64,000 nucleotides of DNA from Mantis religiosa (taxonomy: Eukaryota > Arthropoda > Insecta > Mantodea > Mantidae). Below the pieces are notes generated by a model, which made no database searches, had not been told where the DNA came from, and saw nothing but the letters and a program-made list of their open reading frames with translations. Below, piece by piece: positions 1-11,934 of the stretch. The stretch covers positions 124,001-188,000 of the forward strand of contig JAUKNK010000331.1 in the NCBI GenBank assembly GCA_030765055.1. Reading direction: 5' to 3'. Each line of letters opens with the position of its first letter. Position 1 is the first letter of the stretch. The position numbers and the translations under genes are program-made.

Positions 1-15
1 TAATTTACATCAATT

Positions 16-722
16 AACTAAAATATTATTTCTGTTTGCTACATAATTTTAGCCCACATTAACTCAATGGGATTGTTCTGGCAGTAGTAAGGGGAAAGGT
101 GGATGACGTCTCATTGATCTAGCTGATACACTTTTTCATGGAAGAGTAACTGAATAATACTGCTTTGAACTCTCTAGAGTAAATAGAGATTACGAACCAT
201 TCATGAACAAAGTTACAATGTGACCAAACATGTTCTGCCAGACTAGCAAGAAGTGTTTCGTTTCCTCTCATCGAATTTAACAAACACCTTGGCTTATTCA
301 AAGTACATATTTCTTTTATCACGTCATGTCAAATTTTTACGTTTCAGTTCTGAGTAATTTCAAATATACGTTCACAAATATATGCCAACCAATAATGATA
401 TTCATTACAGTGCTTACGTCACAATGCATTGTTATAATATAATGGCATCTACTTTATTTGTATTAGGAACTCTATTTGAGCTAAACATACTAAACAGTGG
501 GGTTTTTACGGTTAACTACATTACTCTTTCCTTGCTCTTGGATCAGTTTTTTGCAAAATCTCAATTTTTGTGTTAGTGCGAATAGTATTTAATAAAGACT
601 GATTAGGTTGGCGCTCCTCACACACCACATAGGTGGAATGCAATAAGACAACACCACAGGACTCTGATTAGTTGCTCACCGAGTAGCACTCAAGGACAGA
701 CACCTTCCCATTTGAAACACAT
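16..722 (-). repeat. partial copy of a dispersed DNA element (inverted relative to 46280-46975)
   Basis: This stretch is recognisably the reverse complement of 46280-46975, with point differences and small indels. Its right end carries the motif TCCCATTTGAAACACAT, which is also the inverted terminal repeat of the fuller copy at 46280-47502. The inner half of that copy, including a short reading frame, is absent here. The first ~18 bases match the right end of the tRNA-like repeat described at 15.5 kb. No convincing gene lies here. Confidence 0.7.
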
Positions 723-869
723 AATAATATCGCAGCCAGTGAAATTATCAACAGCAGTATAAACAACAAAAGACGTTATGTCAAATATCAAAATGAGCAT
801 TAAAGAACATAAAATTTACAAAAGACACCATTACAGTATAAGAGTTATATTTTCTCATGTATTAAGCCT

Positions 870-1945
870 GTGATTGTTTCTCTCTACCTCTTCTCTCACT
901 TGCTCCAGGGCAGGAAGGCAAATGGCAGAAACAAGAGGGTAAGGAGTGCAAGCACAAGCGATGAAGACAGACATACTACAGACATCAAAGCAATGTTCTC
1001 TGACATTTTAAAAGAAATTAAAGAGCTCAAGGAACAGAACGACAATTTTACAGAGGAAACTAAACAAAACATATCAGACCTATGTAATGAAATACACAAC
1101 ATGGACAAAAAAGTAGAAAATAGATAAAATGTATAGGGAGATAGAACAACCAACAATGATAATGCCATGAAAGCATCAGTTAAACGGCTAGAGAATCAAA
1201 TAAAGTCACTAAAAGAAGCAGAAGAATGCAGACAATGTCGGCATTAAAGAAACAATATAATCATAAAGAGCAAGGACCTCATTGGAGACCCACCCAGAGA
1301 AATCAACAGTAAAATAAAGAACACCCTACAAAAAGTGGGCTACATAGGCTAATACAAGAAAGTGTCATTCATAGGCAAAGACCCCTTGAACAATGGACTA
1401 GTGAGGGTAGAGTTTAGAAAAATTGAACACAAAATTAACACCCTGAAAAACAAAATGAATCTAAAAGGGGATGACTGCTATGTTGATTCAAAACTCACAA
1501 GACAAGAAAGAGAAATACAGCAAAAAATCAGAGCGAGAGCGAGAAAGGGGCAACACTGTAAAAGTGGGTTACCAAAAGCTACTAATAAATGACAAATGGG
1601 TAAACAGCAAATCACGTAAAAAAAACTAAAAACACAATGACAACCGGGGACAAAAATTTAATGTGAGGACACTGAGGACAGACGAGAGGGAAGAACTAGA
1701 CACTATCCTAGAACAAATAGAATATGACATACTAGGATTAAGTGAAAAAAGAAATTAGGTAAAGGCATCATAGAAAAGGAAAATGAAGACCTCTTCCATT
1801 ACAAGGAAATGACTCCAGGACAAAAAAGGCATAGGGTTCATAATAAGAAAATACTCCAAACACATGGTACAAGCAAGAAGCAGAACATGGAGAACAATTC
1901 AAAGACGACTACAAATTGAAGACAGCGACAGCCCACAAACATCCT
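870..1945 (+). pseudogene. non-LTR retrotransposon remnant: ORF1 and start of endonuclease
   Basis: Two short frames (870-1127 and 1362-1592) and the sequence after them look like a decayed ORF1. First comes a Lys/Glu-rich coiled-coil segment, then a basic C-terminal part with the motif LTRQEREIQQKIRARAR, as in L1-like ORF1 proteins. After about 1660 a broken frame resembles the start of an apurinic endonuclease (RTDEREELDTILEQ, then YDILGLSE, then KGIGFIIRKY) with stops and frameshifts. No reverse transcriptase follows, so the element is truncated near 1945. The clade is uncertain. It may or may not belong with the RT fragment at 3.3 kb, which looks like a different clade. Confidence 0.6.
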
Positions 1946-2825
1946 AAGTTAGTGAAGTCAATTTAATCAAAGTGACAGTGAAATGAACTTAAACATTTAT
2001 TGAGGTAACTAAAATTTTCCTCCAAAGAGATACATTAAAGCACCATTCAGCACATATTAAATGAGGTTTGTGATATTATTTCAAAGCAGTTACCAAGTGC
2101 TTTGGTCAAGTAGCAGTCACTCTCTTCACTTTCTGACTGTTGTTGATATTCAAGTTGACAACAGTTGAACAGAAAACAAGAGTGAGAGAGTGAGTAAAAC
2201 AAGCAATCGAAATCCATGAACTATGTTCAATGTTCCTTCTATAGGTATTGATGAAGAAATCTATAGTCTTTGACAGAATAAAACAACACTCATATACATT
2301 GAGAAGCTTAGCCTGTGTTGGAAGCTCAAAGCGTAGCATCGGGATGCATTTTATAAGAAAAGGCGTGAAGCAAAACAAGGCTTAACCGTAGAATGTGTTG
2401 CAAATTATCTCTACTCCAAGAATATAAAGCTTGGGCAATACTTTTGATAACTAGTATGCTTGCAAGAAAGACAAAAACTTACTTTTCATGTATTTCCTAC
2501 TACTCAAGGGTTGGCACTATTCTGACATGCATATACAGTTGTATCAAAATGAATTATTTAGTTGACAATGAGAATTTAATTTCTACATAAGATGGTGACT
2601 CAAAAAGTGAAGCGCAGGTGTGCTATAGACTGTCTCACTGATCTCATCTACTTGTATAGTATGTAATACAAGTATATTTGCTCTTTAAATCATCTTCCTT
2701 CCATTTTCTCTTCTCGGAGTCAGTATGTAAGCCTTAGCTAGTAGCAAATTATTACTTGGTGCTAATGTAATTATTATTTTTTTAACTTACATCCTGCAAT
2801 GTAACAACATATAGGATCATGAATG
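1946..2825. other. no recognisable gene
   Basis: AT-rich sequence with only short open frames on either strand. None shows a domain, a splice structure or compositional sign of coding. I see no repeat family shared with the rest of the window. Confidence 0.5.
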
Positions 2826-3010
2826 GGTAAAAGTGCAGAATAGGTGCGCAGTTATGTTGGTACAAAATGACGGCAGGAAAACAAGTTGTTGCCAACTGCG
2901 GCACACCGATATACCTGAATACAGAGTAGCATTGCCAACACATTCTTTTTCTTATTATAAACTAGCGATAGTAATGCAAATAGTGCATAGTACGCTTTGT
3001 TTATTATTAT
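2826..3010 (+). mobile_element. left-end fragment of the GGTAAAAGTGCAG MITE
   Basis: The segment begins with the terminal motif GGGTAAAAGTGCAGAAT and follows the left half of the complete copy at 11371-11934 (the stretch ending in TTTCTTATTATAAACTAGCGATAG). The right half and right terminal repeat are missing. The sequence runs straight into a trinucleotide array, which seems to have expanded from the TTATTATTATAATTATT tract that is internal to the MITE. Confidence 0.75.
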
Positions 3011-3030
3011 AATTATTAACAATAATGATA

Positions 3031-3101
3031 CCACCACCACCACCACCGCCACCGCCGCCGCCGCCACCGCCACCGCCACCACCGCCGCCACCACCACCAC
3101 C
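3031..3101. repeat. compound ACC/CCG trinucleotide microsatellite
   Basis: About 70 bases of ACC, GCC and CCG triplets adjoin the AAT array. Open frames across it are low-complexity Thr/Ala, Gly or Trp/Arg runs and are not genes. Confidence 0.95.
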
Positions 3102-3262
<161 letters not shown>

Positions 3263-4746
3263 AATGATAATATAACCAGCAAAATATTGATGTGAACAAT
3301 CGACTTCCTCCCTCAAACAGTAACATCTATATACAATGGATGTTTGGAAAATGGATATTTCCCAAAGAAATGGAAAAAGGCCAGAATAATACCAATCATC
3401 AAACCAGGAAAAGAGAAGCTCATAGATCCATCCAAGTTCAGACCTATAAGCCTATTAAACGTAGGAGGGAAAGTCCTAGAGAAGCTACTTATAAGTAGAA
3501 TTAACCACCACCTCTATAAGAACAAACTACTAAGTGAAAATCAATATGGCTTCAGGCCCCAAAAAAGCACCACTCACCACTGTTGCCGGAATAGGAGTTA
3601 AAGAACTTATAAATAAAGCGTTTAGCAATGGAAAAATTACAGCGATTGTTAGCCTGGACATAATAGGAGCCTTCGATTCAGCATGGTGGCCAAGCATCAT
3701 AAAGGTCCTAAAAGATTTCAAGTGCCCTAGAAACCTTTACAACCTCTCCAAGAGCTATTTTAAAGACAGAGTGGCCTTCATCAATTCTAACAACATGCAA
3801 GTCGACACAGCAGTCAACAAAGGCTGCTCCCAAGGGTCATGCAGTGGACCGGGGTACTGGAACATACAGTACAACAGTTTACTAAACCTGGAGTATGAAA
3901 AGAATACAAAAGCCATAGCATTTGCAGACGACCTATTAATTGCAGTCAGAGCAGAAACAGAAGCAGAAGCAGAGAACTTCATGAACATTAATATTAGAAA
4001 AGTCACACAGTGGTCGATTGAAAACAAAACTCACTTTAATGAAGGCAAGTCAAAAGTAATATTAATATCAAGAAGATGGAAAAAGAGAAAGGCAATAGAT
4101 ATCTACATGAATGGGAAACAACTGGAGCAAGTAGAAAACATGGATTACTTATGCATAACCATAGACAGCCGATTCACTTTCAACAACCACATAAACAAAG
4201 TCAGTGAAAAACGCATCAAATTAATCAATGCGCTTTCTAAATCAGCAAGGATAGTTTGGGGCTTAAAACACCAGGCTCTACAAATAATATATAAAGGAGC
4301 AATTCTGCCAATTCTACTATACGCTGCACCAGTCTGGATAGAATCATTAGAAAAGAAACACAACCAAATGAAATATGTTAGAGTTCAAAGACTAATGCTC
4401 ACAAGGATGGCAAAAGCATATCGGACAATTTCCCATGAAGCATTCTGCATAATCACGGGAACAATATCCATAGACTTAAAGGCAAGAGAGGTGGCTGAAG
4501 TATATAACATAAAAACAGGAAAAACCATCACTGAATACCAAATAGACCGCCCGGAAAACCCAAAGAATTGGCTCCACCCAGCTGACTTCCAAGGCACAAG
4601 AGATCCAAAAATAGGAAACAATGAAAATACAGTGTGGCACATATATACAGATGGAAGCAAAAGCGACGTAGGAGTGGGAGCAGGAGTAGCCATATACAGA
4701 CAAAACCAGCTGATAAACCAACAAAAATACAAACTCAATGAAAGAT

Positions 4747-5100
4747 CTCAGAAACTATTTGTAGTTGGTTTAATAACACTCGTCACTTACTTGTTTATAT
4801 TTATGAGAGACTAGTTTCAAAGGCATTCGCCTCCATTTTCAATCTATTTCCAACTGGCATCTGTTGTCTGCTCTCTCTCTGGTGGTGGAACTATGAACTT
4901 CTTTGTCAAATTATCTACTGGTGGGATTTCAAAGTTCATTACGCGATCCTTATTTTTCCATATGAATATGTTCTCCCATGTTGTCAATTTATTTTGGTTT
5001 ATCACTCCTTTTAATAATTTTGGATTTGGATCAATGTCATGGTTTTCATTCCAAAAGTGAAATGCTACTGCTGACTTATCTTTCCTCGAAACACATATAA
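4747..5100 (-). mobile_element. PLE family A fragment inserted in the RNase H domain
   Basis: This is the 3' end of a family A PLE on the minus strand: the last part of the GIY-YIG protein (KSAVAFHFWNENHDIDPNPK through KKFIVPPPE), then the 3' untranslated region with a hammerhead-like motif. It is flanked by a 12 bp duplication, TCAATGAAAGAT (4735-4746 and 5101-5112). Removing the insert plus one duplication brings the RNase H reading back into frame, so the insertion is simple and the duplication genuine. It is close in sequence to the arms of the palindrome at 44-46 kb. Confidence 0.92.
4806..4850 (-). ncRNA. hammerhead-like motif (PLE A)
   Basis: On the minus strand: core TTGAAAA, a stem II of the GGAGGC/GCCTTT type, then GAAAC, a two-base loop, GTC and TCTC. 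The stem I partner upstream is partly mismatched. Confidence 0.6.
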
Positions 5101-6032
5101 TCAATGAAAGATGCTCAAATAATCAGGAAGAGCAAGTGGCAATTGTAAAAGCACTGGGATTATTAGAAACGACGGAGACTGAAGACACAGATAACAAAAT
5201 AGTAACCATACACTCAGACAGAAGAATAACAATTGACTCCATAGACGATTGCAATAATCGCAATCACCTAACAGAGAAAATACGAAAAACTACAGCAATA
5301 CTCAGAGCAAAAGATTTGAAAATACAATTCAAATGGGTAAAGGCTCACATTGGAATAGAGGGCAATGAGCTGGCTGACAAACTGGCAAAGAATGCAGCAA
5401 AAACTAATGAAATATACTACAACAAATTACCGCTCACAGCAACAAAACAAATCCTTTGGAAATCGACCAAAAACAAATGGCAGCAGAAATGGGAACAGAG
5501 TACAAAAGGCACAACCACAAAGGAATTCTTCCCAACAGTGGAAAGCAGACTCACATACAAGTTCTACCTAACACCAAACATGACAAAAATACTTACAGGA
5601 CACGGAAATATCAACACACATCTCCACAGACTCAAGGTCATTAGCAGCCCTGAGTGTTCATGCAGGAGAAGACCGCAAACGGTGGATCACCTAATATTCG
5701 AGTGCAGTGTGGTGAATAGTGCAAGAGAAACTCTAAAACATAGTGTTCTTAGAACTGATAACTGGCCAATACACAAGTCAATACTGATTAAAAGACATCT
5801 AAAATTATTTACAAAATTTGTAAACTCTATAGACTTTCAAGTACTAAAAGGAACTAATGTGTAATACAAGCAAAATACTAACAGGTTCAAATCAAAACGA
5901 AAAAAGAAGCAAAATAAGAGTTTTGAGAATGTAACAAAGAAGACTACACAACCAATGTATACAAAAATCACAAAAAGAGTGAAAAGCATGAAGTACTACT
6001 TAAGTAGTGGAGCATGTGGAGATCAGAAGAAA

Positions 6033-6082
6033 AAATAATATAAATAATAATATTAATAATAATAACAACAATAACAATAATA

Positions 6083-6152
<70 letters not shown>
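6033..6152. repeat. (AAT)n array, 3' tail of a non-LTR element
   Basis: About 120 bases of AAT/TAA triplets. The array sits directly at the 3' end of the minus-strand non-LTR fragment at 6153-6497. That fits a simple-repeat tail, as CR1/Jockey-type elements often carry. Confidence 0.85.
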
Positions 6153-6154
<2 letters not shown>

Positions 6155-6497
6155 TTTATTAATCACAAACATTTACAAAGTGAGCATTAGCTCCGTAAAC
6201 AGGTGACACGTCAATGAAAGAACAAATATTATTGACATATATAGCGGTGTTTACAACTAATAATGTACAATATTTAGGCAAAATGCCTTTACAAAGTGGA
6301 GAGAGTACAATTAATGTTTATAAACTATCCTTTAGATATTCCCTTACTAAGTAATATGCCCTTTTTATCAGCATGTCTCTGACAGCTTTATTAAATGTTT
6401 TTATATCTTTTGTCTGCCTTATTTTAGTGGGTACTTTATTATACATTTTTGTTCCTGCATACAGTGGACTTTTTTCAAATAGTGTTAATCTATGTGG
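6153..6497 (-). pseudogene. 3' end of a CR1/Jockey-like element
   Basis: Read on the minus strand, this gives the C-terminal sequence of a non-LTR polymerase (KSPLYAGTKMYNKVPTKIRQ, then IKTFNKAVRDMLI), followed by an untranslated region and the triplet tail. It abuts the plus-strand fragment at 6498 head to head. The two C-termini differ, so they appear to be separate families rather than a single 5' inversion. Confidence 0.65.
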
Positions 6498-7795
6498 TTC
6501 TGTGTTAGGGCCTTTATTATTTCTGACTTATATAAATGACCTCTCGCTTTATATAAAGAACATTGCAACTACAGTTCTTTTTGCCGATTACACTAGTGTC
6601 CTGGTGACCAGTAGAAATTTAAACGAGTGTATAATTAAAATGAATTGCGTTTTGAACTGTATGTCATGCTGGTTTAAAGCAAACAAATTATCTGTGAATC
6701 TAGACAAAACAAAAGTGGTCAAATTTATAAACTGTCGTACGTCACATACTCAAATAGAAATCGGGATTAATGATATGTTATTAGAAGAAATTTCTGGGCC
6801 TTCAAGTGGACAGATGTTTAGATTGGAAAGCTCACATAAATTATATCTTACCTAAACTCAGCTCTGCCTATTATGCTATCCGAGAGCTGGTTAATGTGAG
6901 TTCTATTGACACAGTTAAATTAGTATATGATGCATACTTTAACTCTATTATGGAATATTATTTTGGGGTAACTCAGTAGATGGTAAAAAAATATTTCTTA
7001 TGCAAAAGAAGGTTATAAGACTCGTTACTAACACCCACAGCAGATGCTCCTGTAAAGACTTTTTAGAAGATTGAAGATATTAACGCTTCCTTGCATGTAT
7101 ATATTCTCGATCCTAAAATTCTTTGTATGCAATCGTGCCTTATTTGCAACAAATAATGTAATTCACAGAATAAACACTAGACAAAAGTATAATATCCATT
7201 ATCCCAGTGCTAAACTTTCTTGCTTCCAGAAAGGTGTGTATTAGGAAACTATCAAAATATCTGGCACACTTCCTAATGTTCTTAAAGAAAAAATTGATAA
7301 TTTCGGTGCTTTTAAAAAAGCTGTTAGAGAGTACCTTTGCTCAAAATCCTTTTATTCTGTACAAGATTTACAAGATTATCTGAATGACAAATTATCCTGA
7401 TAATGCTTCTGTAGTTCTCTACGTAGTATCTAACTGTTCCAATGACAAATCATTACCAATAAATCTTTGATGCATGTTGAAAGTTTATTTTTAATGTATA
7501 TGTATTTAAGAAATAATTATGAATGGTATCCATTGCAAAAAGGTTGAGACGTACTGGCATAAGCCAAGTGAAAGCTGATTTAAAAATGTTTGATTTTGTA
7601 TCATATATAATTATCCCTGCTTTGTTTTGCATATTGCTGTTCATATTGCCTGTATACTATAATATGTGTCTTATGTTAACTTTTGTACATATATATGCTA
7701 TTAAACTTTATACCTCTGGACATGTTCAATGTTCACAGCCTTTTCTGTCTACAAGTGAACCTACTGAACGCAAATCAATATAATCTAATCTATAA
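6498..7795 (+). pseudogene. CR1/Jockey-like reverse transcriptase fragment and 3' end
   Basis: The reading enters at the RT motif GSVLGPLLFLTYINDL and runs through LFADYTSVLVTS. The second catalytic Asp of FADD is replaced by Tyr, so this copy is dead. The frame continues to about 6855 and is then shifted several times. The end of the protein is recognisable near 7310-7400 (FKKAVREYLCSKSFYS). An AT-rich tail ends around 7795 with repeated TCTAATCTA-like motifs, as is usual for CR1/Jockey 3' ends. The 5' part, including the endonuclease, is missing. Confidence 0.75.
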
Positions 7796-8970
7796 AACGT
7801 CGCAGCTTAGCTTTTGTGGTGGTCTTATATATGGTGATATATGGTTCTACTAGGTGGTGGTGCAGTTTGCCATAAATAAATTATTTAAGGAAGATACAAA
7901 ATTCAACAAATACAAAAACTGGAAGCGAAGTATGTGGAGAATATCTGGAACATTACTACCAGTATTGAAATAAATAAGTATTCAGATGCAAAATCACAAC
8001 TTGTTGAGATTTTTAAAGAAAGTGAAGTCTGATAATCTCAAATACTGTAGAATATTTTTCAAACTTCTCAAAGTTAATCTAAAATATTTTCTTTACTCCC
8101 ATCATTCTCTAATATGTCCATAATCTTTTATCCCATCCCATCCTTTCTTTCAATTGTTCAGGTCCCGAAAGATAACCTTCATACAATCGTAATCGCCAGA
8201 CAACATAACCTCTCTCGCGAGCATGTCATTTATTTTCTTAACTTTCCTAGTAAACAGATTTTTCACTAGTCGTTTAGCTTTTGTAATTGTCTGCATTTCT
8301 TAGATTATTTGTGTTCAATCAGCACCATTCCAATGCTATCTTCTTGTAAATGCGATCTTCATACAATGTTAATATATGGCATCAAATACTACAGAAAAAT
8401 CATTCTTTGCTCACATCTTTTTAATCAGCTAGATACCTGAATGTCTTACCTATAGTCATGAAGATCAAAATGTTGAAAATAACAGTAATTCTGAATAGCT
8501 TTTCATAATAATTTTTCTTAAGACCATAATTTACAGAGTAAAATAGTGAACAAAAATCTAATGAGAATCGTCAAATCACCCAAAATATACAATCAATATA
8601 TTAGCCATTGCAATGTTATTAATGAGATGCAACAGAGATAATGTATTAAGGAAATAACAGACATATTAGTGATTATACAGTAAACAAAACAATTTGAATA
8701 ATGAAGAGATTGATAAAATAAAAGTCAGGACCATATAGGGTAAAGGCGTCATATTTCGGATCCCATTTTTACTTTTGGGTATTCTACATGTTATACTACA
8801 TCAAGAGACACGAAATTCTGTGACAACGTTCTTTATTCATATTAGCTTACAGCCCTTAGTCAAAAAATAACTTATAAAGTAAGTTCACATAAGACAATGA
8901 CTTTCTAGGAACTCAACAGCCAAATGAGTGCAGTGCTCAGGTGGAACGACTTACTGTACAGATATTTATG
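7796..8970. other. no recognisable gene
   Basis: AT-rich sequence with frequent stops on both strands. I see no transposon termini, tRNA-like promoter or conserved motif. Confidence 0.5.
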
Positions 8971-9890
8971 GAAAGGTTCCACTACCTTCACTAATGCTAG
9001 GATCTCATGCCACATAACACTAGTTTTTTCGACCTTGGAGAATCTTACATCAGTAACTATTACTGGTTCGCGTTCGTACTACCTGGGATAGTGCGTCGCC
9101 CATACTGCTGTCACTGATGTCAAGTTTCATGAAGAAATCATAGCCCAGTTGTGGGAAACCTAGGACTGGCGCACTGCAGAGTGCAGAGTTAAACCCTGGA
9201 ATGCGTTCTCGGCCTCTTCCATATACATGTAAGGTCGGTATTTTCTCGACTGGCAAGTGAGAGGCTGTGCAATGTTTGAGAAGCCCCTGAAGAACCGACG
9301 GTAATAGCTACACAGACTCAGAAAACTGTGCAACTACCTTGGTTGGGGACGTCATATAGCCTGAACTTTGTTCATATGAGTGGCTGTCCTAGATAGTACG
9401 ACTAAGTAGATCAAGTAGTGAACTTGCTTGTCGAAGTTTACTTCCGGTTGGCTGCCTAGAGTTTCTAGTACCTTGCTCAGGTTCTTCAGATACTCGAACA
9501 TGCTGCCAACCATGGTGATGTTCAGGTATACCGGACAATCGGCCTAACTCAGCCCATCAATACCGAGCTCACCAGGCGCTGGTAAGTATTTAGTGTTGCA
9601 GAGGTGAAACGATAATTATTGTGAACTGCCAAAATCCTTGGCCAGCCAAAAACACGATATTCTTCTTGTCTCTGGCAGCCACTTGTCAGTAACCAGATTT
9701 TAAGGTGAAGAACTCTTAGGCACCAGCATGATATCTAGGGTGTAGCTAATTCCGAGTAAGGGATATAAGTGCTTTCTAGTGACTGCATCTAACTTTCAAC
9801 AGTCCATATAGAAGCATAGTTCCCAATTATTATTCTCTACAATGCTTGTGCCCAGTGTCTTCCTTGCATCTTTTGGATGGCCCACCCATT
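8971..9890 (-). pseudogene. decayed Gypsy pol fragment (RT to RNase H)
   Basis: Several minus-strand frames together spell a Gypsy polymerase. ELCFYMDC, KLDAVTRKHLYPL and YTLDI match the RT palm entry (9760-9850). MFEYLKNLSKVLETLGSQP lies at 9430-9500. LHSFLSLCSYYRRFFRGFSN, the start of the connection region, lies at 9285-9350. APVLGFPQLGYDFFMKLDIS at 9090-9180 matches the start of RNase H. Frameshifts and stops separate the pieces. The style is similar to the Gypsy copy at 30-34 kb, but divergence is high. Confidence 0.75.
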
Positions 9891-11032
9891 TCATATGTAA
9901 GAGATGAAAGTTATTTTACGTTCCATTTGATTTAAAGTTAATTTATGATTGTATTGGACAGAAGACGAAGTTTAAGATAACAAGTGAAAGTGTGTCAGTA
10001 AATTGAAATTTAGAAGACAAAACAATGAATGTTAATCAAGATTTTGATAACTGTCCGATATGACTTAACATTGGAGGATGTAGAATTACAAAACAAAACA
10101 AAAAGATTTTGATAACAAAATTAATTTAAATTTAGAAAAAATATTGAGTGTTGAGTAGTGCAGAAAAGTGATTTAAAAGAAAAGTTATAAAATATTATTA
10201 AATATTATGACCATAATTACAGTTGGTTGTGAAGTGGGCCAATAGTAAAATGTTGACTTGCAATAGCAATGGCAGGAGCAGTAAACTGAGATTGCCTGAA
10301 GTAAGCTTTCTTACACCATCACTCTTCATCTGTCACTGCACCCTGAAACTGGATCTCATGTTAAAACAATAGCAGCTGAGGTAAGTTCCAGAATCCAACT
10401 TTGAGATAATCTACGAGATCATCACAATTGCATCCCATATAAAATTCTTGCTGCAGAGACAAACATTAAAAACAGAAATATACATTTAAAGGGGTGTTCC
10501 TTATATAGAATACATAAAGATATTAGAAAAGAAAGCATTACTGAGTAATGGGTTGATACAAAACAGAATTTTCTTAATTCAAGATCATAAACCTCAAGAA
10601 CATTATACAATTCAAGTGATCGATAGTAGAGTTTCTTACTTCTATATGTGTACTAAAGCTGAAGAAATTTTTTTTCATGCTTTTGCAAGTTTTTTAATAA
10701 CTGGCTACATACATGTTCACTGATTACCACAAAGGTTAACAGTTTTCATTACACATTCATATCAATTAACGTAATACATACCAGCAAACATTGCAAGAAA
10801 TACAATACAGAACTTTTGAAATGTTAACCATTTTCTTAAGAAACTTTATAAGCTTACAGTGCTGATGACCTTGCAATGGAATGTCCTTAAAAATAAATCT
10901 GACATCATTATAAGCTTATGTGACATTTGCGTGTGCGAGCTAAAAGGATATAACATTACGCAGAAAATGAAGCTAGCTACAGTGAAGCAATAAATATTAC
11001 ACAAATAAAAATATTTGCCACTAAATTTGGTG
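9891..11032. other. no recognisable gene
   Basis: AT-rich sequence without supported coding frames. Short minus-strand frames at 10422-10610 and 10846-11049 show no family motif. Confidence 0.5.
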
Positions 11033-11314
11033 TTGATACTTCTTTTCAAATGGAAATTGATTCCACAAACAAATCGCTTGCGTCCTCAGTCCACAGATAA
11101 ACTCTGTTTTCAAGGATACCAGTTACCATGCCTTTCCTATGTTTTTTAGTATTACCAACATTTGAAAATGAAACAAACCTAAAAATAGAATCAACTGCTG
11201 GTATTTCAACATTCATTACGCAATGTTCATTTATCCTAGACAACGGAGTTTATCTGTGGACTGAGGATGCAAGCGATTAATTTGCGAAATCGATTTCCAT
11301 TTCAAAAGAAGTAT
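11033..11314. mobile_element. inverted-repeat unit enclosing a PLE family E fragment
   Basis: Two ~75 bp arms (11033-11107 and 11240-11314) are reverse complements of each other with a few mismatches. Between them the minus strand encodes the end of a PLE protein (HCVMNVEIPAVDSIFRFVSF), closely similar to the family E remnant at 50.4 kb (NHVMNFKILPIDSIFKFVSF). I cannot say whether the arms belong to the PLE or to a separate foldback element. Confidence 0.6.
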
Positions 11315-11370
11315 CAAGACAAATTTCTTAAGATAAGTGAAGCCTTAGTGGCAAATATTTTTTATTTGTG

Positions 11371-11934
11371 GGTAAAAATGCAGAATGAGTGTGCACAGTT
11401 ATGTTGGTACAGAATGATGTCACGAAAACAACTTGTTGCCAAATGCGGCGCTCCAAAATATGCGAAAACAGCGGAGCATTGCCAACACATTTTCTTTTTC
11501 TTTTTATAAACTAGCAATAGTAATGGGAATAGTGAGTACTAAGCTTTGTTTATTATTACAATTATATTATATAATTATATAAATATAATAAGTAATAAAA
11601 AACTCTGGCAATGATTCACTGATCTTTACATCAGTTTATTTGGGTATTACAGTATCGCTGGTTTACTTACGTAATGTTGACTATTCCAAAACTTTGTGCT
11701 AGATTCATTTAAGTTTCTAACTAATAATAATAATAGTAAAAATATGATAATATGTAATAATGATAAAAATAATTCTGACAATGTTCTACTGATCCTTACG
11801 TCAGGTATTACAGTATCGCTGGTTTTCTTGCATAATGTTGGTATTTTCCATGGTAGCATGCTCTGGAAGTTGGCAATGCCCAAGCTATGACGTCAGAGCC
11901 ACGATATCCTTCGCACTCATTCTGCACTTTTACC
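11371..11934 (+). mobile_element. complete MITE, 564 bp, 8 bp target duplication
   Basis: Terminal inverted repeats begin GGTAAAAATGCAGAATGAG on the left and end CTCATTCTGCACTTTTACC on the right. The exact 8 bp duplication TATTTGTG flanks the element (11363-11370 and 11935-11942). It encodes nothing convincing. An internal near-repeat of ~75 bp, each copy holding ATTACAGTATCGCTGGTTT, occurs at ~11612-11690 and ~11775-11855. Other copies lie at 2826 and 59775-62683. The 8-9 bp duplications point to a hAT, Mutator or Merlin-type mobiliser. The parent transposon is not in the window. Confidence 0.9.

Larger units (their letters stand above)
3300..5864 (+). pseudogene. R1/LOA-like non-LTR retrotransposon: reverse transcriptase and RNase H, split by a PLE
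   Basis: The polymerase is 5'-truncated. The reading starts with the RT fingers (WKKARIIPI, then FRPISLLNVGGKVLE, with a frameshift near 3530-3600). It continues in one frame through SLDIIGAFDSAWW, GCSQGSCSGPGYWN and the catalytic AFADDLL. An RNase H domain follows: YTDGSKS before the insertion, and after it QEEQVAIVKAL, HSDRR and KAHIGIEGNELAD, so the D, E, D and H/D residues are visible. A Cys-His motif (CSCRRRPQTVDHLIFEC) sits near the C-terminus and a stop follows at about 5864. The RT style (WN after the QGS motif) and the RNase H suggest the R1/LOA/I group. A 354 bp PLE fragment at 4747-5100 interrupts the RNase H domain. Confidence 0.85.

Noticed and set aside
2106..2378. A 90-residue minus-strand frame with hydrophobic stretches
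   Set aside because: No homology pattern, start context or neighbours that support a gene.
6153..7795. A single non-LTR copy with 5' inversion by twin priming
   Set aside because: The two C-terminal regions differ in sequence, so two families are more likely than one inverted copy.
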